Shown: in pieces, positions 10,740 through 21,693 of the stretch
How the letters are laid out: every line of letters starts with the position of its first letter
Numbering within the stretch: position 1 is the stretch's first letter
Source: Yponomeuta sedellus
Taxonomy: Eukaryota > Arthropoda > Insecta > Lepidoptera > Yponomeutidae
Direction: 5' to 3'
DNA length: 64,000 nucleotides
Assembly (NCBI GenBank): GCA_934045075.1
Contig: OW203724.1
Location: 4,758,973 to 4,822,972, forward strand
Made by a program: the position numbers and the translations under genes
The notes under the pieces: model-generated
Database searches by the model: none
Told to the model about the DNA's origin: nothing
The model's input: the letters and a program-made list of their open reading frames with translations, nothing else

Positions 10740-12518
10740 ATACGCCCTACGCTAACGAAAGGCTATTGACCATTTTGTTTGAGCATCAGGCTAAACGTGA
10801 ACAGAATATCAGTAAAAAGATAACTTGGTCAATAATTCTTATTTATTTTTAAACAAATAATTTTGCTTTCTTCGTTGTATGTAACCATTGAACGTAAAAA
10901 TAAAAAAAATATTTTGCTGGATCGACATTCTTGTTGAGATGAAAGACGCCATTGGCCTCCATTTTTAAAAGTTTTAAGTTTTTTTAGGTAGATACATGTT
11001 TTAAAACTAAAAAATTGTGACTGACATAATCACAAAAAAAGTTTTTAAAATATGATTACCCTATATTATCACAAGCCAAGTCGTTAAAAGATGAAAACAT
11101 TTACAAACACTTTTGACAGCTTTTTTTTGTTGCCAGAAAAAAGTAATCGATTTCCGATTCGATTCTTGTCGTATTTCTTTTCATTTGCTCGTTGGGTTTG
11201 TGAGAAGCTAAAGATATTAATTGATACACTTTTGCCTATTTATTCATTCCACACAAAACATTGTTTACAAAACACACTAAAAAGAACATAACATAAATCA
11301 TGATATGAATTATTTCCCAATCGATAATAAATTAATAATTAGTACTGGCAACACCAAAGCCGAAAGAGGTAAAAAAAGACAGGAAGAAAACTTATTAAAT
11401 TGATTGTTTTTATCGTTTAAATGGTTACTCCGAAAATATAAAAAAATATTCGTGCTTTTATTAATAATGACCATTTATTACTTTGTATCATTGTGAACAT
11501 GCTGTTCACGCATAGCCGAAAGTGGTCAATGTCCTTTGTGACAATCGAAACAAAACTAAACCTAAAACCTATTTTCTAATTTAAATAAAATATTTGAGCC
11601 AGATTGCTGTTGGGCGGTAGAGTACCAAGAAGGCTGGCAGCATACCCTCGCTGTATGGCGAGGCTTAACCTTTGGCCAAAGTAAGCACCAGCCCTCGGAT
11701 CTCCAGAAGCGTCGACCAGGTGCTACGAGATTATTATCATTTTCTGAGATCTCCCTAAAGAAGCGTCGCGCCTGCGGACCCCATAGCCCCAGAGTTTTGA
11801 CGACATTATTTATTCATGTCAAGACACTGAGATCCAAGAAAAAACACAAAAAACAACAACAAAGAAAACTTGACCGGTTTGGTAGGTTCTACGAGTATTT
11901 ACACTAATATGCAAGTTGCACCTGTGTTCAATAAACCTGGCCCTAGAGTAACACTTACATAGTTTTTCAATAGTATGAAATAAGCACGACGATGGTTGAC
12001 ATTCGCCTCAACTTGGTAGTCTGCAAAACAATACCAGTACAATGTCATTCCAGGGGTATAACCCGCGCAAATTAAATAGGCATCTCTCGCCAAGAAGATC
12101 GAATCGCGAGAGGCGCCGAGTTAAGTAACACGGGTCATACCATTGCAATGCGATTGGTAGACTCCCGATAGTGTGAATGAAAGGACCTTTACTGGAGTAA
12201 TATGACTCTATTGAACAACTATGCATTTTAGAGACTCGCCCCTCTGGTGTCAGCATGCTCCGCAATCACAGCCAAGATGCTGTTGCCACTGGCGCGGACT
12301 CTACGTAGCACACCCGCTGCTCGTATTAAATCACAATAATATAACTGTTTCCCTACTTTCTACTTAAAATCAAAATAAAACGCAAAACTCCAATCCAATC
12401 ACTTTGCAGCTGGATTGAAAGCTCTGCTGGATTATGATGCCCAGTTGTTTTTTTAACGTGAGTACCTTGGCTTGACAAACAAATTTAACGTTGTAAAGAC
12501 ATTGATCGCTCCACACAA
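10740..12518. other. No gene seen; one GC-richer patch
   Basis: 11610-11800 is GC-rich and holds two imperfect copies of a GATCTCC...AGAAGCGTCG motif (near 11697 and 11750). Open frames at 11899-12265 (minus) overlap each other and show no recognisable domain. Confidence 0.45.
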
Positions 12519-12855
12519 TCGCTCGTAGCACCGGCTGCCTGAGTGATCTTGACGATCACGAAGGTTAAGCAACACAGGGTGCGTTCACTGCATGGATGGG
12601 TAAACCGTCTATGACTAATGCTAGTGGCGTTTTTCCGAGTGGTTCCGTGCTTTGCAAGGCACGGTAAGCAGTTGGTGCCGGCTGCCGTCTATAGATGGCA
12701 GTCTTTAAGCCAAGTCAGAGGCTTGAAAACTTCTGACAGTAAGACCAGCCACGAGTCTTGCAAGCCTCCACCAAACCGTACTGGGCCCTCGTGGTGGAGT
12801 ACGGCCTATACCTTCCGCAGGGAAGAGACCCGTGTCCCTCGGTGGGGACATAATG
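12519..12855 (+). repeat. 5S rRNA-derived SINE, copy 3
   Basis: Head GATCACGAAGGTTAAGCAAC and TGCATGGATGGGTAAACCGT; body through GTGGTGGAGTACGGCCTATA; end GGTGGGGACATAATGG. Closest to copy 1, sharing ATCGCTCGTAGC...CCGGCTGCCTGAGTGATC at its start. Confidence 0.75.
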
Positions 12856-12859
12856 GTGA

Positions 12860-13501
12860 TGAAGGAGTTAAAAATGGTTTTCCTACTCTCACAATATTTT
12901 TTAAGATACCAATCCAACGATATCCTATGGTGTAAGCATTGCAGCCATAATTTAGGTTTAGGCAGGTACCAAGGCAATATTTTGTAAGTTTTTTTTTACC
13001 GTTTTATCAGCGTGATTGGATATCAATCACGTTTGTTGAGTTTTACATGCATGATGCGGCCACCTATAAGTGGGTGAGCTATTTGTGTGTTTTTTTTCCT
13101 CTGTGACTGTATTGTGGTATCGCCTGTTGGTTGTCCTAATAAAATGAAATAAAATAAATATCTATGGCAAATGTCAGCCTTCTTTTCTTTATTTTTAGAA
13201 CCTCAATGTAACATCAACAACCTAGGAGGTTAATCGATTTCTGCTAACCCAACCGTTTTTGACAAAACTGATTTAGAGTCCAAGATTCTTGGACCTAGGT
13301 CAGAAGATTCTAGAAAGAGCTACCGTATTTATGAAGATTTTTCATGTTCGCTATGTCCAGAGACGCGTTATAAAAGAATATGATTTTTTCCATTGGTGGC
13401 TCTAGTTAGCACAGCCTAGCGTCTTAAGGTTCAATAGATATTTCCTTGGTAGGCCTGACAGTAGATTGACGTGTTAATAAGGCCCAATTTCCTGTAAAAA
13501 A
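12860..13501. other. No gene seen
   Basis: Includes an AT-rich stretch with AAATAAAATAAATA near 13145. No family recognised. Confidence 0.45.
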
Positions 13502-13559
13502 CACAAGCTGTCCACTTGGACAGCTTGTGCAACGCTCCACTCATAGTTATGAGTGGAGC
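13502..13559. repeat. Two consecutive perfect hairpins
   Basis: Hairpin 1 (13502-13529): 12-bp stem CACAAGCTGTCC/GGACAGCTTGTG, loop ACTT. Hairpin 2 (13534-13559): 12-bp stem GCTCCACTCATA/TATGAGTGGAGC, 2-nt loop. They are separated by 4 nt and followed by a T/A-rich run. Confidence 0.8.
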
Positions 13560-14061
13560 TTTATTATTTAATTTTACCTTGTAGCCATTTTTATTCATAA
13601 AGAACTTTTCACGTTTTCTTTCTTCAGATTCGGATATCTCACTTATTCTGTCTTACTGTTTGCGGTAAACTAAGCGCAGGTACTTAAAACCACCAAAAAG
13701 CAAGTTCCCTAACTCGCTAAGTGCTCAAAACATCTACTGAAAAGTCTACCACCTCATTAAGCGAATGAACTAACATTTCCACTTTGCTTTTTGGAACTTG
13801 AAAAGGGACGGGATTTGCCCGTGGTAGCTTGGCGGTTAGTACTTTTGTATTGAAGTTTTGCTTTTTTTCGGAACAAACCGCGGCGCAGCGTGAGCCCTGC
13901 CTAACTTCCCGTTCCGACTAAGTATTCAAAGAAATAACTGTACCTACTTTACAACATATTTTTCTTCGAACATTCTGATTTCTTTTGAAAGAGTTTTCGA
14001 AGTCAAATCACTTGTTTTTTTTTCAATCAATAAATCGTGTAAGTGTAAGACATACACATTA
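13560..14061. other. No gene seen
   Basis: Ordinary AT-rich spacer; the 13800-13915 part is GC-richer, without a recognisable open frame. Confidence 0.4.
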
Positions 14062-14165
14062 ATGGGCCAGTTTTTGAATTGAGAATTTCGCTAAGTAAAT
14101 ACTTAAGTGTGGTGCTGTCTCTTCGAATATCTCAGCAAAGAGCGTGACAGAAAGTTACCAAGAAT
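14062..14165 (+). repeat. MITE family H, truncated copy
   Basis: GGGCCAGTTTTTGAATTGAG, GCTAAGTAAATACTTAAGTG and CAGCAAAGAGCGTGACAGAA are present; the right inverted end is missing. Confidence 0.6.
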
Positions 14166-14787
14166 CAATCAAGATGCAATTAGTAAATTGGGTATTGGTG
14201 GATATGATGCTCAGGTGATCATCAAAGCAGAACGGCCCAGCACTTAGGGAAACGAACTTGCTTTTATAGCTGTGCCGTCGTAAAAGTGCACTTTTTACGT
14301 CCCCCGTGTGGGTGGATGCTGAGTATTTTTTTTATTCGCTCTCCTTTCGTTGCCCCCGTCAAAGTTCTTTTTTCTCAGACATGCGATAGTGAGATTTTAC
14401 GGTCGCGAGAACGTCGCGTCTGTCCGCGTGTTATGTGCCTTACAAAATTGTGTTTACGGTCCACGTGAGCTTTATTGCCTGGGCCGTAAAGGCGGTAGTC
14501 ACTCGGTGACTGTGACGTAAGGAGGAAGGCACATGAGGCTGTGCGAGCACACAAGTTGACATTAAGTCCGGGATGTTTACGAGCAGAGACAGTGATAAGA
14601 ATTGTTAATTTTATTGAGATGTTTGAATGCATCAAACTGAACTCAACGCTGACATTGCGGGGTTTTTAGAGATCCGTACCTAAAAGGTGCCTAACGGAAT
14701 CCCCAATAAAGCGTAACCTATAAAATAAATATCTTGTACCTTTAAAGCGTTTTACTATTGACTACCTCGTTGACCTGGCGATAATTA
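14166..14787. other. No gene seen
   Basis: GC-richer than the surroundings at 14380-14600. Opposed overlapping open frames (14286-14468 plus, 14375-14635 minus) show no motif. Confidence 0.4.
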
Positions 14788-14860
14788 TGATAAGATAAGA
14801 TAAAAATATTCTTTATTGTACACTGGGAAAACAACAAATACAAAACAATTCCAAATATAC
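14788..14860 (-). repeat. LINE 3' tail with (TTATC)n
   Basis: ATAAGATAAGATAAAAATAT then TCTTTATTGTACACTGGG: minus-strand end of the tail family also seen at 17094-17211 and 27514-27587. Confidence 0.55.
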
Positions 14861-14863
14861 ATA

Positions 14864-15575
14864 GTACAATCCGCTATTTGACACGTATCAAATTTGATTC
14901 GATAAATGAATATTTCCTATAGTATTTAACGTAAGAAACCGAAATATATTGATTTTGCTAAGTAAGTATGCAGGTTGGCTGCAAAATTTGCAAAGTAAAA
15001 AAAAATTTTTCCTCGTTTAATTTGTAACGGCGAAAGCATCTAAAGTATGTAAACAAACATCATTCAGCCAGACCCAGTGGACATTGATAGGACTTACATC
15101 AAAGTGATCTTCACATCAATACACCCGAGTTTCAATTGATAAAGAGTCGGGGTCTCTTTTGGCCAGTTTGAGTCAAGTTTTTCGAATGTTAATTTCACTG
15201 GATACACGAATCCACAACTTCCCGCGGGTCTTTATGACGTGTTTTTTCATTCTCGAACAATGCATTAATGATAATTAGTATATTTTGGATGTAAATTTGA
15301 TGAAATCATGTTTGCGTTGTTATTATTTCACTATGCTCAGAGATCACTTACAGAAAATGGAATGTCAAACTTTGTTTACAATTTTTTGGGCTTCAAACCA
15401 TAGACAAAAATGGCTGACCGCGTTTTTGGCTGTTTAGGAAAATAAAGTTTTAAAATATATTTTTATGAAGCTTTTAGGTCCTCAAAAATATACTAAAATA
15501 TTTTTTGGTCTAATAGAAGAGTTATTTACCGTTTAAGACTTACTTGAAAAGAGAGTCAAATAGCAGATTGGCGGT
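14864..15575. mobile_element. Repeat L, copy 1 (about 710 bp, short inverted ends)
   Basis: Matches 32746-33443 in the same orientation along its whole length (landmarks TGAATATTTCCT, GCTGCAAAATTTGCAAA, AACAAACATC, GTGATCTTCAC/ATGATCTTCAC, ACCATAGACAAAAATGGCTG, TTTTTGGCTGTTTAG). The start GCTATTTGACACG and the end, read in reverse, GCTATTTGACTCTC form short terminal inverted repeats. It is non-coding, so it is probably a non-autonomous DNA transposon. Confidence 0.6.
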
Positions 15576-16018
15576 CTATGATTACTATGATTATGATTAC
15601 TAAAAGCCGCCGTAAATTTGTACAAATGGCCTCAGTCTGGTTGTATTTCCATGTTTGTGACGTCCTTGCTTCGTTGCTATGGTAGTGTGTCCTAGCTTAG
15701 GACCAGGACCAGTGATTGTCTTGTGTGAAATTTATTATAATAATTTATCGCTTGAAACAAAATTGGCGGCTTGTTGAAATAATAATAATAGATTCACAGA
15801 GAGTGTCATATCATATCATATACTTACTACACGTACGATACATAAAAAAGGGTCTGTGCCTTCTAGCTCCTTGAACAAAAAATATAGGTGTACATCAAGA
15901 ATTTTGGGCGATTTGAACCCCATAGCAGAATTAATGTGCCTTCACAATAGCCATTGAATACGCTACTTTGTTTCTTTTCAATACAATAAATAAAATAAAA
16001 TATTCTTTATTATATGAA
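15576..16018. other. No gene seen
   Basis: AT-rich; contains ATCATATCATATA near 15812 and ends in a LINE-tail-like AATATTCTTTATTATATG. Confidence 0.4.
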
Positions 16019-16240
16019 ATGAAATGAGATGAGATGAGACGAGACGAGACGAGACGAGACGAGACGAGACGAGACGAGACGAGACGAGACGAGACGAGAC
16101 GAGACGAGACGAGACGAGACGAGACGAGACGAGACGAGACGAGACGAGACGAGACGAGACGAGACGAGACGAGACGAGACGAGACGAGACGAGACGAGAC
16201 GAAACGAAACGAAACGAAACGAAACGAAACGAAACGAAAT
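16019..16240. repeat. (GAGAC)n pentanucleotide array with GAGAT and GAAAC edges
   Basis: Perfect GAGAC units run from about 16036 to 16200, bounded by GAAAT/GAGAT units on the left and GAAAC units on the right. The graded edges show mutation and spread of variant units. Open frames in both strands (RRDET, RLVSS) are artefacts of the array. Confidence 0.9.
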
Positions 16241-17093
16241 TAAATGAAAATAAATTTATTAACACACACGTTTAGCTATAACTACGACATTAGCAGTAGC
16301 CACCACACAAGGTCGGACCTGAATCGTGATGCCCTATGTTTGGGTACATTGTTGCGTTTTTTGTGTTACAGGAGTGTCATTTATTAATTATTAGGAATTA
16401 AAATTACGTAACAAAGATAAAAGAGTATTGATAAGAGGATTGTGGTGCAAAGTGTGTGTTGAGTGAAGGTTGTCGGTATGGTTGTGAGTGTATGTACTCT
16501 GCCCAGCCCTATGACTGTAGTCTTGGGATCGGGTTTCGGCCACTGGGCAGAGGGTGAGTGACGGTGTAAGTGTGAATGTAAGTGTGTAATGTAAGAAAGT
16601 ATGTACCTTGTGTGTGGGTTAGCACTGTATCTTGAGGAGGGCTATAAAATTACACAATAAATTTAGAAACGGGTACCCATACTGAACTCTGATTTTTATA
16701 AGTGTTCTAAGTGATTGTGTTGTGTAAACTTGTGTGGAAGTGATTATTATTAGTAAAAAAAGCTCTCCACCGAAAAAGGGAAATATTTGACCCATTTAAG
16801 GGCCCATAAGAAATAAAATGCTATTACATATTTATTTTATGTACAAGTATAGTATTCGTGCATTGTCCGTTTCATTTTGTCTTTTCCGTATGTCTCCATA
16901 TAGGTACACAATATTGTATTTATTTCCTCATCGCGTACTTAGATTGTTACTATAACGTATTTATGTAAATTTATCATAACTATGTATGTAACTGTTTATG
17001 TAGGTATATTGTTATTTATAAAAGTGGTGTATTATTATATTTATATTTGCACCGACTACCCGTCTCTTATTTCCTTCAGCAACTTTCCGTCGT
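16241..17093. other. No gene; one short hairpin
   Basis: A perfect 10-bp stem pairs CTCTGCCCAG (16497-16506) with CTGGGCAGAG (16543-16552). The region around it is rich in GTGAGTGTATGTA-like words. No open frame of note. Confidence 0.45.
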
Positions 17094-17211
17094 AAGGTTG
17101 TCTGGAAGAAATTGCTTTCAGCAATAAGGCCGCCAATTGTACTTTGTATCTTTACATGTTTTATAATATGTGCTCTGGTGTACAATAAAGAATATTCTTA
17201 TCTTATCTTAT
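17094..17211 (+). repeat. LINE 3' tail ending (CTTAT)n
   Basis: GGTTGTCTGGAAGAAATTGC, AGCAATAAGGCCGCCAATTG, GTGTACAATAAAGAATATTC, then (TTATC)n. The AATAAA just before the simple repeat is the usual end of this LINE family. Confidence 0.65.
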
Positions 17212-17384
17212 GTTTTACCTACTTAAGTCAACAAATGATAGCTGTTACAATTGTAGGGAATAAAAAATCGAAGTATGGGTAAAATCCTGTATTACGGAAA
17301 GTCCTGCTCTTTCGATTACTATGGTGAAAAAACAATTTCTTAAAATAGTAGTATACAGTGCAATAGGCAAGAATGTCACGACAC

Positions 17385-17625
17385 AGGCACTACACAAGGC
17401 ACGTTAAGCCGTTGGTGCCGGCTGTCATGTAATGGCAGTCGTTAAGCTATGTCAGAGGCCGTATGGGTGGCTTGATAACTTCTGACAGTAAGGCCCGCCA
17501 CTGCCTTGCAATTCTCCACCAACCCGGACTTGGCCCCCGTGGTGGAGTAAGGCCTAACCTTCCTGCGATGCAAGAAGAGACCCGTGTCCCAGTAGTGGGG
17601 ACATAAAATGGTTGACATAACATAA
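17385..17625 (+). repeat. 5S-type SINE body, 5'-truncated, copy 4
   Basis: Begins inside the body (AAGGCACGTTAAGCCGTTGG) and lacks the 5S-like head. Ends CAGTAGTGGGGACATAAAAT. Abuts a tRNA-like SINE on the opposite strand. Confidence 0.7.
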
Positions 17626-17637
17626 CATTTACATACT

Positions 17638-17815
17638 GGCACATACATTGCTTCTGGCCCCACACTCGCATACCCTGTGTTGTGGGAACCAGAAACAACG
17701 AAATCACAAATATGTAAATATCCAAGACCTGGGTTTTTTTTGTCCCCAGCCGGGATTTGAACCCAGGACTTCTCGCACGGTAGGCAGATGCACTACCGCT
17801 GCCTAAAAGTAATAG
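17638..17815 (-). repeat. tRNA-like SINE family B
   Basis: On the minus strand: GGCAGCGGTAGTGCATCTGC (A-box-like) and GGGTTCAAATCCCGGCTGGG (B-box), then a unique body with CAAGTCTTGG-type sequence and GGTTCCCACAACACAGGGTA to GGGGCCAGAAGCAATGTATG. A second, headless copy is at 27294-27395. The pairing is too poor for a working tRNA. Confidence 0.65.
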
Positions 17816-18133
17816 TCTACACTCTACGTAGATGCCATTTCTAATGGCCAATTACATAATCGCGGCGTTCTCTGTGTAATATGTGAGGATCTCTGCGTGT
17901 AATATGTAAGGATCCCTAGGTGCGTGAATCTGATTCACACTTAGCCCGTTTGGAATTACTCTTGCGTGATCCACCCTCGACTGTCTACAGAGCACACTTT
18001 TTATGTCTCACATGTAATTATTCGTGTAACAATGTTCTGCTTGTAACTAGATAGTTAAAAGTTACGTCTGAGTAGATACTCAGAACTTCAGAATTTGTTT
18101 CTCCAGATTATGTCTCCAATCCACTCCATCCAA

Positions 18134-18258
18134 AGGTTGTCTGGAAGAGATCGCTCTTAGCGATAAGACCGCCAATTGTATAACATTACTTAGATTTAAG
18201 AAATCATGGTTTTATTCTTTTTCCTGGCTGTGAAATAAGTGTTCTCTATCTATTAGTT
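18134..18258 (+). repeat. LINE 3' tail
   Basis: GGTTGTCTGGAAGAGATCGC, AGCGATAAGACCGCCAATTG, GTGTTCTCTATCTATTA. The same variant is on the minus strand at 28691-28830. Confidence 0.65.
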
Positions 18259-18806
18259 TTGAATCTGATGTTTATTTTATTAAACAACTTGAAAAGTATA
18301 TCCCACCAAAAACACACAACATTAAGTAAAATAATAAAGAAATCGCAGTAAGAAACCATAGACTTGGCACGACTTTGTCTAGATTTCATTACTTTTTATA
18401 GATAAACGAGCAGCTCCATCGAGACTTGGCTAGTTTTTACTGAATGTTTTTGGTGGGATTTCACTTCTTTTTGTTGAAACGTGGCCATATTGATTTATTT
18501 TATTACATTTTCTTATAAAATTAATCAATCCCCCCCCTGTGCTATTGTGTTTTCTAATAAGGGTCACGCAGGTAATCCAGATCTTCGATTATCCTAGTTT
18601 TTATAGTTTTCCCTTTATGTGGCTGTGAAACCCTAACTTTGCGCCAAATTTCAGCTTTCTGAGTTTATAGGAAGTATGTACTAGTTCTATTTTGATGATC
18701 ATCAGTGAGTGAGTGTCATAAATGCGAAACTTTGCTTTCGCTTAACTTCGGAACTAAATGACCTACAGACTTGAAATTTTGGATTTTAAGTATGTGATTA
18801 TAGCTT

Positions 18807-19218
18807 ACTGTGTAGGGGCTGAGACTGCTGACGTAATGTAAACATAGTTGAGCGGGCTAGCGATTGCCCGCCAGTCGCTCGTGTGGGTCTCACCCGGTAA
18901 CACTACTGTATGTGCATATTCCTTGATTGAACTTTCCGTGTTTTCCTATTTACTTGTGTAGCTGAATTCGGACTTTCATTCACCGAGATAGTCACTCCCT
19001 AAACTGGTGACCCCGACGTGATTAGGGAGTGACTATCTCGGTGAATAAAAGTCCGAATTCAGCTACACAAGTATAATAAGAAAACACGGAAAGTTCAATC
19101 AAGGTATATGCACATACAGTAGTGTTACCGGGTGAGACCTACACGAGCGACTGGCGGGCAATCGCTAGCCCGCTCAACTATGTTTACATTACGTCAGCAG
19201 TCTCAGCCCCTACAACTG
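18807..19218. mobile_element. Palindromic LTR element: two LTR-like arms in inverse orientation, 4-bp target duplication
   Basis: 18811-19001 and 19023-19214 are nearly perfect reverse complements (191 and 192 bp). The outer ends are TGTAGGGGCT...AGCCCCTACA, i.e. TG/CA as in LTRs, flanked on both sides by ACTG (18807-18810, 19215-19218). The 21-nt loop holds TGGTGACCCCGACGTGAT, which resembles a tRNA primer-binding site placed right after a 5' LTR. It therefore reads as LTR, primer-binding site, then the LTR again backwards, with no coding region. See findings. Confidence 0.75.
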
Positions 19219-19408
19219 GATGACGAAAATTCTAGTCTTATCCAGAGGTTCTCAAATAGGGGCCTGATAATGCGGCGAAATGGTTCCAGTAATGGATGGT
19301 ATGGCAGTGTTTGCTTCGCGCTCGACTTGGCGGGGGCACAGCCGTGTCCCCTGATCTTAATTGAAAAAACCTTGAGGCTTTGAAAAAAACAATAACAGAA
19401 TTCTTATT
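19219..19408. other. No gene seen
   Basis: Short spacer with no recognised family. Confidence 0.4.
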
Positions 19409-19660
19409 ATACTATTTTTATTTTTAATGCACTAACCCGTGCTAAGGACAATTTTAAAAACCTATTTAGAGGCAAAAAATTTCACCCATGCCGGGATTCG
19501 AACCCGCAACCTCTGGCTATCCGTGCCAGCGCTCTACCAATTGAGCCAATGGGCGACTCACGGCATCAGTGAAATTTCGAACCTCTTTACACTATTCTCT
19601 GTATTACGTACAGGCAGCGACATCTGGCTTAAGCAAATTGCATCACTTACAGCCCCGACC
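19409..19660 (-). repeat. tRNA-like SINE family A, near-complete
   Basis: On the minus strand: GGGGCTGTAAGTGATGCAAT, CTGCCTGTACGTAATACAGA, AGAGGTTCGAAATTTCACTG, then the tRNA-like part (GCCCATTGGCTCAATTGG, GGTTGCGGGTTCGAATCCCG, GCATGGGTG), then CCTCTAAATAGGTTTTTAAA and GTCCTTAGCACGGGTTAGTG. The tRNA-like part is internal, about 90-110 bp from the 5' end. Other copies: 27588, 30695, 37975, 42425, 42560, 43420 and 50640. Confidence 0.75.
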
Positions 19661-19949
19661 AGAATTCTTATTTACAAAGTCACACTGAAGTCAAAGTAGG
19701 TTCTATAAATAACTACAAAACTTATGAAATGAATTTTTAATAATAAATAAAATGGATAAGTATTTTGGTGTATTTATCTAATATTCTTTTAACCTCAACT
19801 TACACCAATTTATCAAGTATTTAACTAATTTTCTTTGCACAAAATTGAATTTAATCTAAATTTATTTGTAACATCTTTTACAATGAGCATTTTTCTATTA
19901 TAAAAATGTTCATTTATTTGACTAGCTATTTCAATTTCTGAAACTTCGT

Positions 19950-20048
19950 TATCAACCCTTGTATGTCCCCACTGCTGGGGCACGGGTCTCTTCCTGCATC
20001 GCAGGAAAGGTAGGCCGTACTCCACCACGAAGCCAAGTCCAGGTTGAT
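19950..20048 (-). repeat. 5S-type SINE 3' fragment, copy 5
   Basis: GTATGTCCCCACTGCTGGGG, CGGGTCTCTTCCTGCATCGC and CCGTACTCCACCACG on the plus strand are the reverse of the family 3' end. Confidence 0.7.
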
Positions 20049-20073
20049 CTCTTCTGAAACTTTATTTGTAGCA

Positions 20074-20222
20074 ATAGGGCCGGTATCTGAATTGACAAAT
20101 TCACTAAGTAAATACTTGAGTAACGTTCTGTCACGCTCTTAGCGGAGAAACTCGAAGAGACAGCACTACAGTTGAGTATTTACTAAGCGAAAAATTTCAT
20201 TTCAGAAACTGGGTTTAAGTGT
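20074..20222. mobile_element. MITE family H, full-length copy
   Basis: Left end GGGCCGGTATCTGAATTGAC and right end, read in reverse, AAACCCAGTTTCTGAAATGA; interior inverted pair ACTAAGTAAATACTTGAG / AGTATTTACTAAGC. About 149 bp, no coding capacity. Confidence 0.65.
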
Positions 20223-20585
20223 CCTCTACAGGTACTTCAATAAGTTAGTCTTAATCAGTATTAGAGAGCTCAAACTTGACAAGACAAGGCATCCCTGTAT
20301 GCACCATTGATTCCATTCGTAATTACGTGGCAGGTCTCAAGTACCTCTCGAAGGCTCTTCCAACCCCTAATCAAGAACCTTCTCTCTTCAAGTATGCTAC
20401 ACATACTATACTCCACAAGTCCTAGGACAAAGATAGTATTAGTACCGTCAGCCGTAACTTAGAGTGCATGTAGTGGAGATCTTAGATTGTATCAATTAAG
20501 AGACAAAGAAAACGAAAGTAAAATGTCTTGACTGCTTATTTCGAAGCAAATTAAATGGAAATTAGATTGGTACTCATAGTAATTA
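20223..20585. other. No gene seen
   Basis: AT-rich spacer between MITE H and the nested locus. Confidence 0.4.
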
Positions 20586-21425
20586 CAGTGATGTGAATCG
20601 GTAGAAAACCGGTTTTTTATATAAACTGATAATAACCGGTTATTTCAAAAAGTAATCGATTACTTCTGAGTTTTTTTTTTTCAACAAGAAGCAGCCAGTG
20701 CTGCTCTACGGCTTCGGACAACCGGTATATGGAAACAAAACAGCTACTCCTAGCAGCCGCTGTTTCGGACCAGCCTATGATGGAAGCGGTGTGCGACAGA
20801 ATACCACACACTTATATTTTTGACAAGAAATATAAGGTACAACTGCAAGAGGAGCCTGCCGACTACTCGGGAATACACGAAGTCAGAGTGTACACGGACG
20901 GCTCCAAAACTGAAACAGGAACGGGCGCAGGAGCCTCTTCCAACGAACTAAATCTAAAAATATCTACTACCCTTGGCAATCTGAATACAATCTTTTAAGC
21001 AGAATGCATCGGTATAACAAGAGCTATCGCGCTGTTTAACACAAAAATGCGAAGGCTTACGCAATACGCATAATCTCGGACAGCCCCTCCATGAATTGGA
21101 AAAACTGTCAACAAATAACAGAGTCACTTTACAATGGATAAAGGGTCATAGCGGCTCCCTGGGCAATGATGCCGCAGATGAACTCGCTAAAAGAGGCTCG
21201 GAAACTACAGTGGAAGGACCCAAACCCCTGCTCCCACTCCCATACAACCAGTTTAGAAAATGGTTGAGGTCGCGAACAGAAAGCCAGCATGCTGAACTTT
21301 GGAGAACAGAAACCAAATGTAGACAAGCCAGGGAGGCCTTACCAACAATCTCGAAACGTCTTTCACGTAGCCTGCTGCGTCTGAGAAGAGAAAATCTGCG
21401 CAAAGCTGTGGCAATCTTAACAGGC

Positions 21426-21430
21426 CACTG
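21426..21430. repeat. Left target-site duplication CACTG
   Basis: CACTG occurs here and at 24375-24379. Removing the element plus one copy restores an open LINE frame (Gly-His-Cys-Ser-Leu-Asn), which proves the boundaries. Five base pairs is the Transib-type duplication length. Confidence 0.9.
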
Positions 21431-21476
21431 CACGGTGGTACCGTAGTAGGTCATAGGACTCGGATGGCAATGACTG
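21431..21476 (+). repeat. Left terminal inverted repeat of the Transib
   Basis: Heptamer-like CACGGTG at 21431-21437, 12-nt spacer, GTCATAGG at 21450-21457, 11-nt spacer, AATGACTG at 21469-21476. Confidence 0.75.
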
Positions 21477-21531
21477 AGCTAAGCCATGATATCTGGCTCA
21501 GTTACCCACTAATTGTCATACTACCTGAGGG

Positions 21532-21537
21532 TATAAA
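21532..21537 (+). promoter_or_regulatory. TATA box of the transposase gene
   Basis: GTATAAAAGG stands 162 nt upstream of the first ATG and 100 nt inside the left end, so transcription would start near 21560-21570 (inference). Confidence 0.6.
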
Positions 21538-21693
21538 AGGTTTCGCAATCTATTGTTCCCAACATTCCTTTTTCGGCATCCGAAGTGAACACAAGTAATT
21601 AGTCATCAACCTGTTATCACCAAGTGCTTTAATTAGCCCAAGACGCGACGCGTGTGTTTAAGTTCCAACTTGTCTGTGACCTGCTATTTTACA

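Noticed and set aside
13502..13559. Bacterial-type intrinsic terminators
   Set aside because: The organism is an insect, and there is no upstream gene; kept only as structured repeats.
15978..16265. Arg/Asp/Glu- or Ser/Arg-repeat small proteins
   Set aside because: Translation of the (GAGAC)n array in both strands.
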